10,753 bases of DNA, taken from contig JAFQDR010000033.1 in the NCBI GenBank assembly GCA_017415945.1, positions 1-10,753 of the forward strand, given 5' to 3'. The DNA is from Oscillospiraceae bacterium (GTDB lineage Bacteria; Bacillota_A; Clostridia; Oscillospirales; Oscillospiraceae). The position numbers were made by a program, and so were the translations under genes. Every line of letters starts with the position of its first letter. Position 1 is the first letter of the stretch. The notes below the pieces were generated by a model. The model worked only from the letters and a program-made list of their open reading frames with translations. It had not been told where the DNA came from and ran no database searches. Below, piece after piece: positions 1 through 6,356 of this stretch.

Positions 1-60
1 CTTTCTCACAGGAGAAAGTGCCGCTTGCGCCCGCCCGCGGCGGCGTTGGTTTTGAAAAAG

Positions 61-96
61 AAAAAGAGGAGCATGGATTTCCATGCTCCTCTTTTT
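61..96 (-). terminator. Rho-independent terminator of the tRNA-Pro gene, symmetrical
   Basis: An 11-bp perfect stem (66-76 with 81-91, loop ATTT on the plus strand) is flanked by five A on the left and five T on the right. Read on the minus strand it starts right after the tRNA CCA end and finishes in a T run, as an intrinsic terminator should. Read on the plus strand it also ends in T, so it could stop transcription from both sides. Confidence 0.9.
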
Positions 97-171
97 GGTC
101 GGAGTGAGGCGACTCGAACGCCCGGCCTCTTGGACCCGAACCAAGCGCGCTACCATCTGCGCTATACCCCG
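96..171 (-). tRNA. tRNA-Pro, anticodon CGG
   Basis: The minus strand folds as a complete 76-nt tRNA. The acceptor stem starts CGGGGTA, followed by T8 and A9; the D arm has GCGC stems. The anticodon stem CTTGG/CCAAG holds loop TTCGGGT, giving anticodon CGG (plus-strand 136-138), which reads the proline codon CCG. The T stem GGGCG/CGCCT holds loop TTCGAGT, and the 3' CCA is encoded (96-98). The sequence resembles standard bacterial tRNA-Pro. One oddity is an A7-C66 mismatch closing the acceptor stem, beside a G4-U69 wobble. The gene is alone, with its own promoter and terminator, and points away from the neighbouring lysozyme gene. Confidence 0.95.
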
Positions 172-187
172 ATTTATGAACTACATC

Positions 188-216
188 ATTATATGGATTT
201 GCATCCTATTTGTCAA
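188..216 (-). promoter_or_regulatory. Consensus sigma-A promoter of the tRNA-Pro gene
   Basis: On the minus strand there is a perfect TTGACA (-35, 211-216) and a perfect TATAAT (-10, 188-193) separated by exactly 17 bp. The predicted start of transcription, near 181, lies about 10 nt before the mature tRNA end. It is back to back with the promoter of the lysozyme gene. Confidence 0.9.
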
Positions 217-276
217 GTTAACTTCCGTATTGTCCTGCAGAATGATGGATTTCGACACGTTTCCAAGGATTTCCAC

Positions 277-304
277 TTGCAATTCTATCCAATTCCAATA
301 TAAT
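277..304 (+). promoter_or_regulatory. Sigma-A promoter of the SLH lysozyme gene
   Basis: TTGCAA (277-282) and a perfect TATAAT (299-304) are 16 bp apart. Transcription would begin near 311, leaving a short leader that contains the ribosome site AAAGGAG (325-331), 6 nt before the ATG. The same TTGCAA -35 hexamer appears in front of the S-layer gene at 2120. Confidence 0.75.
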
Positions 305-337
305 TTACTACATATGACGACCGCAAAGGAGTAAATT

Positions 338-2035
338 ATGAGAAAAGCTGTTTTACATATGATGCTGATCGCCATTTTGTTTTCGGTTCTGGCTCCCATG
401 ACTGCTGCGGCAGTGGTCTACGATCCTGAAAATGAAGAAAAGGTTTATGCCTATCTCTCCGAGGAAATGGGGCTGAACAGGGCTTTGACCGCTGCTATCA
501 TGGCGAATATTGACCATGAATCGCATTTTGACCCCAATGCGGGCTACCATGACGTAAACGGACTGACAAGCTATGGTATTTGCCAGTGGAACGGTACTCG
601 CTTTGAGGCATTGAAGGCCTTTTGCGAGGAGCGTGATTTGGATTATACCACTCTGGAAGGCCAGCTGCCCTATTTGCAGTATGAGCTGGAGGGAGACGAA
701 CGCTACGCTTATGAGAAAATTCGCCACGTTCCCGACACCGTAGACGGTGCGTACACCGCAGGTTATAATTGGGCAAAGTATTTTGAACGCTGCCTGCAAT
801 ATTGGAACGGCGTAGACCAATTCGATTCCAGAGGACTTCAGGCAGAGGACTACTATTGGTACAGAAATCCCGAGGTTCCCACTGTTCATATTTCCTTTGA
901 CCACAATGGCGGCGAATGCCTGCGATGGAGCAAGACCATAGAACAAGGGACTGCCATCGGACGCTTGCCTGTTCCCGTTAAGGAAAATGCGGAGTTTGTG
1001 GGCTGGCAGTACGGCGATCAGTTGATTACCGAAGATACGGTGGTCGATGAGGATACCGAGCTTATTGCTGCATGGAAGGTCACGACTCCTGTTGTTACAC
1101 CTACACCCACGCCTACACCTACGCCGACACCTACGCCGACACCCACACCCACACCCACACCTACACCTACACCTACGCCGACACCCACACCTACACCCAC
1201 GCCGACACCTACGCCGACACCCACACCTACGCCGACACCCACACCTACGCCAATGCCTACACCCACGCCAATGCCTACACCCACGCCCACACCGAAGGTT
1301 GACTTTGCGGACGTTTCCGAAGAGGATTACTTCTATGATGCGGTGCAGTGGGCAGTGACGAACGGGATTACCGCCGGCACAGGGGAGCAGAGCTTCTCTC
1401 CCGACATGGGCTGCACAAGAGCACAGGTGGTCACATTCCTTTGGCGTGCAAAGGGAAGTCCCGAGCCTGTTGTAGGGAACAATCCCTTCATGGATGTGTC
1501 TCCCATAGACTATTACTATAAGGCGATCCTGTGGGCGGCAGAGAGAGGGATCGTTGCGGGCACCTCTCCGGCAAGATTTTCTCCCAATCAGGTTTGTACC
1601 AGAGGCCAGATCGTTATGATTCTATGGAAGGCTGCGGGCTCCCCCCGGGTGCAGACCGAGGGAATGTCCTTTGCCGATGTGCTGCCGACGGATTATTACA
1701 GCTCGGCTGTCCGATGGGCGGCAGCGGAAGGCATTACCGCGGGAACGTCCGAGAATCTGTTTTCTCCGGAACAAATGTGTACCAGAGGACAAATTGCGGT
1801 ATTTCTGTGGAGAGCGGAGAAAATCAGCTTGACCACCAAAACGCCGGAGCCAGCAGGTGCTCAGTTCGGAACTGACAGCATACAATATATATTGGACCTT
1901 ATGGGCTATGCTGTGACCGACGGACAGGGGAATTCCGCGGGCATGGAAATTTTGAAAACACTGTATGCGCTTTTGTTCGGAGATAAGACAACACAGGGGG
2001 AAATTCTCGCTGCTTTGCTTCGGGAAGCGATATGA
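338..2035 (+). CDS. Secreted cell-wall lysozyme-like protein with InlB-type repeat, Thr-Pro linker and three SLH domains
   Basis: A 565-residue exported protein, probably a peptidoglycan hydrolase held on the cell surface. Residues 1-24 are a signal peptide (hydrophobic core, AAA near the cut). Residues about 32-155 match the phage-tail lysozyme family (Phage_lysozyme2-like): [10 protein letters not shown] gives the candidate catalytic Glu61, followed by [11 protein letters not shown]. Residues about 182-247 look like an InlB B-repeat/Listeria-Bacteroides repeat (ISFDHNGG start, [12 protein letters not shown] end). Residues 254-319 are 33 Thr-Pro units, two with Met replacing Thr. Three SLH domains follow (about 322-375, 383-436, 444-496), each with WA and CTRAQ or CTRGQ motifs. 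SLH domains bind secondary wall polymer, so the protein should sit on the wall non-covalently. The last 68 residues are unassigned. AAAGGAG lies 6 nt before the ATG. No clear terminator follows. The catalytic role is inferred from family resemblance. Confidence 0.88.
   Translation: MRKAVLHMMLIAILFSVLAPMTAAAVVYDPENEEKVYAYLSEEMGLNRALTAAIMANIDHESHFDPNAGYHDVNGLTSYGICQWNGTRFEALKAFCEERDLDYTTLEGQLPYLQYELEGDERYAYEKIRHVPDTVDGAYTAGYNWAKYFERCLQYWNGVDQFDSRGLQAEDYYWYRNPEVPTVHISFDHNGGECLRWSKTIEQGTAIGRLPVPVKENAEFVGWQYGDQLITEDTVVDEDTELIAAWKVTTPVVTPTPTPTPTPTPTPTPTPTPTPTPTPTPTPTPTPTPTPTPTPTPTPTPTPTPMPTPTPMPTPTPTPKVDFADVSEEDYFYDAVQWAVTNGITAGTGEQSFSPDMGCTRAQVVTFLWRAKGSPEPVVGNNPFMDVSPIDYYYKAILWAAERGIVAGTSPARFSPNQVCTRGQIVMILWKAAGSPRVQTEGMSFADVLPTDYYSSAVRWAAAEGITAGTSENLFSPEQMCTRGQIAVFLWRAEKISLTTKTPEPAGAQFGTDSIQYILDLMGYAVTDGQGNSAGMEILKTLYALLFGDKTTQGEILAALLREAI
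1097..1294 (+). repeat. Hexanucleotide tandem repeat encoding (Thr-Pro)33
   Basis: The 198-bp tract consists of 33 six-base units of form ACNCCN (two units are ATGCCT). Third-base changes create higher-order repeats of 12 and 18 bp, for example ACGCCAATGCCTACACCC twice in a row near 1249-1284. Gain or loss of whole units keeps the reading frame and only alters the linker length between the lysozyme half and the SLH anchor. Confidence 0.95.
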
Positions 2036-2358
2036 AATAATTTCGTTACATATGTGTACATTTGCGAAAAAACAGTATCAAATTTAATTAAAATTGTTCA
2101 AAATTTTATTGCTTAGCCGTTGCAAAATGGAATTATATGTATTATAATATACAGGAAATTCTGGCAGTGTGCGCATAGCTCGCTCCTTGTGTGCGGTGTA
2201 TGCTCGATACCACAGTATATTGTGTCTGCAAAGCGAACAATTGTGTGGTGCTGCGGAATGAACTACGGCTTGATTACCGCAAAGAATATAAGCGGTATTG
2301 AGTAAATAAATCGGCTGATTGGGGAATGCCCACAGTCAAAAATCTATAGGAGGTTATT
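2036..2358 (+). other. Gene-free stretch: promoter region and long 5' leader of the S-layer gene
   Basis: No convincing gene lies in these 323 bases. The left part (2036-2112) is very AT-rich and shows no good terminator for the lysozyme gene. The promoter is at 2120-2148. From the predicted start near 2155 to the ATG there are about 200 nt of leader, with small inverted repeats, the clearest being TACCGC (2275-2280) with GCGGTA (2292-2297). The leader ends in the strong site TAGGAGGT (2347-2354), five bases before the ATG. A possible small reading frame at 2120-2305 overlaps the promoter and looks random. Confidence 0.7.
2100..2148 (+). promoter_or_regulatory. Strong sigma-A promoter with UP-like element for the S-layer gene
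   Basis: TTGCAA (2120-2125) and a perfect TATAAT (2143-2148) are 17 bp apart. AAAATTTTATT at 2100-2110, about 45-55 bases before the predicted start, matches 10 of 11 positions of the AT-rich core of the UP-element consensus, which contacts the RNA polymerase alpha subunit. This suits the high expression implied by the gene's codon bias. Confidence 0.75.
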
Positions 2359-5300
2359 ATGAAAGGTAAACTTTCAAGAATGTGGCGTTCCGGTCTGTCC
2401 ATGATGCTCGCACTGATCATGGTATTCAGCCTCGGCACCGTTGCATTCGCAGCTGAAGGCAGCGCTGCTGACGCAATTGCACTTGCTGACTCCATTGATA
2501 AGGCAAGCGCAGCTGTTAGCAAGGCATGGAATGCTGTACAGGCAACCGGCAACAAGCTGGAAATCAGCGCCAACTCTGACGAAACCAACGTTTTCGTAGC
2601 TGCACTGGCAAAGCTGTCTCTGAAGCTCGGCGAAGCTGTGGTTTCTCAGGACGGCGTGCAGGAACTGAAGGACGAGACTCTGTCCCTGAAGGCAGATATC
2701 GATGCCCTCATTGATGAAATGGATGCTGTTCAGGCTGAACTGGATGCAGCTCAGGCTGACGTTGATGCAGCTAAGGCAAAGGCTGAAGGCGTTCAGGCTC
2801 AGGCTGAGGAACTGCAGAACGAACTGGACAACACCACCATTACCATCGTTACCGATATCGATCTGGACATTGATGTCGATCTGGACTTCGATCTGACCAC
2901 CATGACTCCTGATGAAATTCAGGCTAAGGCAGACGAAATCAAGGCTCAGGTAGAAAAGCTGGATAATCTGAAGGAACTGAAGGCTGAACTGGAAGCTAAG
3001 TCTGCTGAAGAAAAGGCAGAAGCTGACAGACTGCTGGCAAAGGTAAACGCTCTGCAGGCAGAAGCTGATGCTCTGGAAGCTGACGTAAACGCAGCTCAGG
3101 ATCGTCTGGAAGCTGTTGAAGACAAGGCAGAAGCTCTGGAAGCTGACGCATCCGATATGACTGATCGTGCTACCACTCTGGCTAAGGACTATGTTGCATA
3201 TGCAGCAGGCACCGCAGGCAATGTTGCTGAAGACCTGACCGATGTTGCTAAGAATCTGGCAGCTTATCTGCTGGAACAGGCTGACCAGCACAATGCTAAG
3301 GCTGTAGCAGAATATGTATACGGCTCCTTCAAGGCTCAGGGTTATGTAACTCTGGCTGTTAAGACTCTGGAACAGGGTCTGGATTGCCTGAGAGAAGCAA
3401 AGGCTGAAGTCGCCAAGACTGCTCACGCTTTCTCTCCCGAACTGAAGGCAGAACTGGTTGCTTCTCTGGATGCAGCAGAAGCAGCAGTAGCTGATCTGGT
3501 AAACGAAGTAAAGAGCACCGACAACGTCAACTCCGATGCTGTTAAGCACCTGGCAGGCGTTGCAAAGGAAAAGCTGGCTATCGCAAAGAACTGCGCTGAC
3601 AAGATTGGCACCGCAGGCACTCTGGAAGATGCTAAGCTGATCAAGGATCTGGTCGTTAAGGCATGCACCACCGCTCTGTCCGGCGCTGAAAAGCTGGTTG
3701 ATCTGCTGGTTGCTGCTATCTATGATGCAACTCACGAAACCATCGCTGTTCCCTGCAATGGCGATTACAACGTAGCATATGTAGGCGATGCTTCCGCAGA
3801 AACCTACGCTGCTGATATTGCTGCAAATCTGGGCGGTAAGCTGTCCGATGTTGCTGACGCTGACATGATCCTCATGGGCTACAGCGCATACAGCATGACC
3901 AACTTTGTTGTTGAGCAGCTGCGTTCCGGCAAGGAACTGAACTGGTCCGCTGTTTCCGATGTAGTTGCTGATACCAATTACGTTGAAACCGCTACCAAGG
4001 CTATTGCTGATAAGCTGGCTGCTGCCGGCGTTTCCGATGAACTGGTTGATCCCATCATCGTTGCTCTGAGCAGCTATGCATACGCATACGCAAAGTACAT
4101 TGTTGAATATCCCCTGGAAGTTGCTGAACTGAACGACGACGCTCTGGTTGTTGTTGTTGGTCAGTACAACCCCCTGAAGGGTGTTTCCCTGAAGGCAGGC
4201 GATGTTACCATCGACATGGGTCTGTGCCTGGAAGCTCTGGTTGAAGCATCCGGTCTGTACAATCTGGTAAGCGCAATGATGATGCCCAACTGCATCTACG
4301 TTGACGTTACCGACGCTAACGTAGCTACTAAGATGGCTCCCGTTACCGCTACCGTTGAAGAAATGCTGGCTGTTGTTCTGAACGCAGCAGGCATGCTGCC
4401 CGCAACCGGCGACGAAATCGAAAAGGCTGTTATGGACGCTCTGGACGTTGTTTACGCAGGTCACGTAGCAGAAGCTGTTGCTGAAGTTCCCGCTTGGTGT
4501 GACGCTCCCGGCTGCACTGCAGGCGTAAAGTGCTCCGTTTGCGGCATCGTTCTGGAAGGCTGCGAAGAGATCCCCGCTCTGGGCCATGACTGGGACGGCG
4601 GCGTTGTTACTCCCGCTGACAGCTACCTGGCAACCATGATCATCTTCACCTGCCAGCGCTGCGACGCTACCAGAACCGAAGCTTACAACAAGTTCCACGA
4701 ACACTTCTTCGATGGCGACGACAAGAACAATGACGGCGTTACCGACTTCCGTCCCGAAGGCGATATTACCCGTGCAGAAGTTGCTGTTGTATTCTACAGA
4801 CTGCTGAACGACAAGTACACCATCCACAAGGTTGGCGATGCTTACGAAGCAAAGGGCACCTTCTCCGACGTAGCTACCGGCGACTGGTTTGCTATGCAGG
4901 TTGAAGTTCTGGCTGACCTGGGTCTGATCGCAGGTTACCCCGATGGCACCTTCCGTCCTTGGGAACCCATCACTCGTGCTGAGTTCGCTACCATGGGCGT
5001 TGCTCTGGCTCAGTTCGCATACGACGGCACCGAAGACTTCCCCGACGTTGCTGAATCCGACTGGTTCTACGATTTCGTACGTACCGCTGTCAACAACGGT
5101 CTGGTTGTTGGTGACGACAAGAATAACGACGGCGTTCTGGAATTCCGTCCCGAAGATAACATCACTCGTGCAGAAGCTTCTGTAGTTGCTTCCAACATGG
5201 CAGGTCGTCCCTACGATTCCATCGTTGAATACTTCGACTTCTACATGGATGGCGGCGTAGTTCCCGTTGACGTAGAACTGAACGTAAATCGTGAAGTTAC

Positions 5301-5418
5301 CGCTGTTAACGAATGGGCAGAAATCCGCGAAATGCACGACATCGTTGGTCACTGGGCATACTACTGGATGCTGGGCGCATGCAATGACCACTACCACGAA
5401 GTTGGTCTGACTAAGTAA
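2359..5418 (+). CDS. Major S-layer-like surface protein: coiled coils, Cys/His ribbon, C-terminal SLH domains
   Basis: A 1019-residue exported acidic protein, probably an abundant surface-layer component. The signal peptide covers 1-31 (cut near AFA/AEG). Two Ala/Glu-rich coiled-coil arms (about 100-157 and 184-270) flank a strand-like segment with seven alternating Asp (166-178). Residues about 275-710 are an Ala-rich region I do not recognise. Residues 714-768 form a ribbon-like module with Cys at 714, 719, 725, 728, 735, 765 and 768 and the GHDW motif at 742-745. SLH motifs follow, with TRAE at 804-807, 872-875 and 936-939. The first and third carry DKNNDGV loops (788-796, 920-928). The C-terminus (about 992-1014, GHWAYYWM) resembles a lone SLH first half. 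Codon use is extreme (CTG, GAA, AAG, GCT), like rplS here, implying high expression. The ribosome site AGGAGG is 5 nt before the ATG. Expected location is the cell wall; the assembly role is inferred. Confidence 0.9.
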   Translation: MKGKLSRMWRSGLSMMLALIMVFSLGTVAFAAEGSAADAIALADSIDKASAAVSKAWNAVQATGNKLEISANSDETNVFVAALAKLSLKLGEAVVSQDGVQELKDETLSLKADIDALIDEMDAVQAELDAAQADVDAAKAKAEGVQAQAEELQNELDNTTITIVTDIDLDIDVDLDFDLTTMTPDEIQAKADEIKAQVEKLDNLKELKAELEAKSAEEKAEADRLLAKVNALQAEADALEADVNAAQDRLEAVEDKAEALEADASDMTDRATTLAKDYVAYAAGTAGNVAEDLTDVAKNLAAYLLEQADQHNAKAVAEYVYGSFKAQGYVTLAVKTLEQGLDCLREAKAEVAKTAHAFSPELKAELVASLDAAEAAVADLVNEVKSTDNVNSDAVKHLAGVAKEKLAIAKNCADKIGTAGTLEDAKLIKDLVVKACTTALSGAEKLVDLLVAAIYDATHETIAVPCNGDYNVAYVGDASAETYAADIAANLGGKLSDVADADMILMGYSAYSMTNFVVEQLRSGKELNWSAVSDVVADTNYVETATKAIADKLAAAGVSDELVDPIIVALSSYAYAYAKYIVEYPLEVAELNDDALVVVVGQYNPLKGVSLKAGDVTIDMGLCLEALVEASGLYNLVSAMMMPNCIYVDVTDANVATKMAPVTATVEEMLAVVLNAAGMLPATGDEIEKAVMDALDVVYAGHVAEAVAEVPAWCDAPGCTAGVKCSVCGIVLEGCEEIPALGHDWDGGVVTPADSYLATMIIFTCQRCDATRTEAYNKFHEHFFDGDDKNNDGVTDFRPEGDITRAEVAVVFYRLLNDKYTIHKVGDAYEAKGTFSDVATGDWFAMQVEVLADLGLIAGYPDGTFRPWEPITRAEFATMGVALAQFAYDGTEDFPDVAESDWFYDFVRTAVNNGLVVGDDKNNDGVLEFRPEDNITRAEASVVASNMAGRPYDSIVEYFDFYMDGGVVPVDVELNVNREVTAVNEWAEIREMHDIVGHWAYYWMLGACNDHYHEVGLTK
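4711..4780 (+). repeat. Dispersed DNA repeat, first copy (SLH calcium-type loop)
   Basis: This stretch aligns without gaps to 5107-5176, with about 56 of 70 bases identical by my count. Both copies encode GDDKNNDGV, FRPE and TRAE. Differences are mostly synonymous or confined to two short patches, which suggests an internal duplication or gene conversion between the first and third SLH units. Confidence 0.7.
5107..5176 (+). repeat. Dispersed DNA repeat, second copy (SLH calcium-type loop)
   Basis: Partner of 4711-4780. The middle SLH unit (near 4930-4990) lacks the inserted loop and has the ordinary GYPDGTFRP sequence, so the repeat is shared by the first and third units only. Confidence 0.7.
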
Positions 5419-5447
5419 TCTTAGTTCAATTCATACGTTATAAAACA

Positions 5448-5466
5448 TTTGTCAAAAACAGACAAA
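5448..5466 (+). other. Small inverted repeat in the 3' untranslated region of the S-layer gene
   Basis: TTTGTC (5448-5453) pairs with GACAAA (5461-5466) over a 7-nt loop, between the stop codon and the terminator. With no T run it is not a terminator. It may protect the 3' end of the mRNA or be chance. Confidence 0.35.
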
Positions 5467-5487
5467 GCGTTGCCTTTATAACTCCCT

Positions 5488-5528
5488 AAAAAAGAAGGGC
5501 TGTATGCTTCGGCATACAGCTCTTTTTT
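5488..5528 (+). terminator. Rho-independent terminator of the S-layer gene with UUCG loop
   Basis: GCTGTATGC (5499-5507) pairs perfectly with GCATACAGC (5512-5520) around a TTCG tetraloop, an especially stable RNA loop. The stem is followed by TCTTTTTT and preceded by AAAAAAGA, so the pairing can extend across an AGG bulge. It closes the S-layer transcript 70-110 bases after its stop codon. Confidence 0.93.
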
Positions 5529-5576
5529 GTTCTGTTTTCTGTATTTCTGAATACATTGATGTGAGGGGGTGATGGG

Positions 5577-6356
5577 TTGTCCAATTGGAAGCTCTGTGTA
5601 TCAGCATTCATATTTGTTTTCATGACTGTTTTGAAATTGCTTTTTCCGGATCAGACAGCTGAATTTCGCAGGCAAACGGTTGCATTTATTGATATGGACA
5701 TGGACTATCGTGAGCTTGTACAATCGGTTGGGGCATATTTAACAGACGATGCTGTACAGTCGGTTTCAGCTTATATTCCAACACGTTCTGAAAATGAAGA
5801 AGCTGTTGTACACTCTCCTAATAGTATCGTTGGGATCCTTGAGCGCCATGATTCGGAACATGAAATTTCGACAGATGTTTTGGGGCGGGTTGAAGCATTT
5901 CTGGCTGCACAGGAGGCATACGCTGAGTATACGCTTCCCGATAATGTTTGTTATTCAAATCTTACCCTTCCTTTTTCTTATATCAGTCCCGTGAATGGGG
6001 CTTGTGCCTCGGGCTTTGGCTATCGGGTGCATCCCATTCGTAACGAGGTGCTGTTTCATTATGGGACGGATTACGATGTAGCTGTGGGAACCGAGGTAAA
6101 ATCCTTTGCTGATGGAACTGTGGTCGAGGTTGGTGAGGAATCGGGCTATGGGAATTATGTATGTGTGGATCATGGTAATGGCTGGAAGACTCTTTATGCC
6201 CATTGCAGCAGTATATCGGTTGCGGAAGGACAGGTTATTTCAATGGGAGATGAACTGGCTTTATCCGGGGACACGGGCCGAGTGACCGGCCCCCATCTTC
6301 ATTTTGAATTGATGCATGAGGGAATGTACACCAATCCCGAATTTTTTCTGACATGA
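5577..6356 (+). CDS. spoIVFA: Membrane-anchored M23 (LytM-type) peptidase, SpoIVFA-like
   Basis: A 259-residue protein with one N-terminal membrane segment (about 4-23) and a C-terminal M23 metallopeptidase domain (about 138-257). The zinc and catalytic residues of the family are all visible: His161 and Asp165 (HYGTD), His209 (LYAHC), His240 and His242 (GPHLHFEL). In Bacillus subtilis SpoIVFA, a similar-sized protein with this layout, holds and restrains the protease SpoIVFB in the outer forespore membrane until pro-sigma-K must be processed. The assignment rests on the overlapping M50 gene behind it and the radical SAM/DUF2344 genes that follow, a common Clostridia order. The start is TTG, set by GAGGGGG seven bases upstream and by an in-frame stop at 5562; the next ATG (5622) would cut the membrane segment. 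The intact active site leaves open a true peptidoglycan endopeptidase. Confidence 0.75.
   Translation: MSNWKLCVSAFIFVFMTVLKLLFPDQTAEFRRQTVAFIDMDMDYRELVQSVGAYLTDDAVQSVSAYIPTRSENEEAVVHSPNSIVGILERHDSEHEISTDVLGRVEAFLAAQEAYAEYTLPDNVCYSNLTLPFSYISPVNGACASGFGYRVHPIRNEVLFHYGTDYDVAVGTEVKSFADGTVVEVGEESGYGNYVCVDHGNGWKTLYAHCSSISVAEGQVISMGDELALSGDTGRVTGPHLHFELMHEGMYTNPEFFLT

Noticed and set aside
1..54. Hairpin CTTTCTC/GAGAAAG at 1-18 and a GC-rich stretch to 54
   Set aside because: It is cut by the window edge, and the open frame through it has no ribosome site or recognisable protein, so I could not assign it.
96..171. tRNA gene as an integration site for a mobile element
   Set aside because: I saw no integrase gene and no repeat of the tRNA 3' end elsewhere in the window.
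1018..1290. Gly-Val repeat protein on the minus strand and His/Leu/Arg repeat frames on the plus strand
   Set aside because: They are other-frame readings of the Thr-Pro hexanucleotide tract.
2120..2305. A 61-residue open frame before the S-layer gene
   Set aside because: It begins within the promoter's -35/-10 region, has no ribosome site and reads as random sequence.
2374..5397. A 1007-residue open frame on the minus strand opposite the S-layer gene
   Set aside because: It is codon-aligned with the real gene. That gene almost never uses TTA, CTA or TCA, the codons that would be stops on the other strand. The translated product shows no recognisable domain and has no ribosome site.
5550..5557. 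AATACATT, resembling a sigma-E -10 box, in front of the SpoIVFA-like gene
   Set aside because: It matches 7 of 8 positions, but no -35 box is visible at the right distance and transcription would begin inside the ribosome site. The real promoter of this pair is not clear from sequence.
5572..5625. ATG start at 5572 for a short peptide overlapping the SpoIVFA-like gene
   Set aside because: It stops after 17 codons, is too close to the ribosome site, and is out of frame with the M23 protein. The TTG at 5577 fits better.
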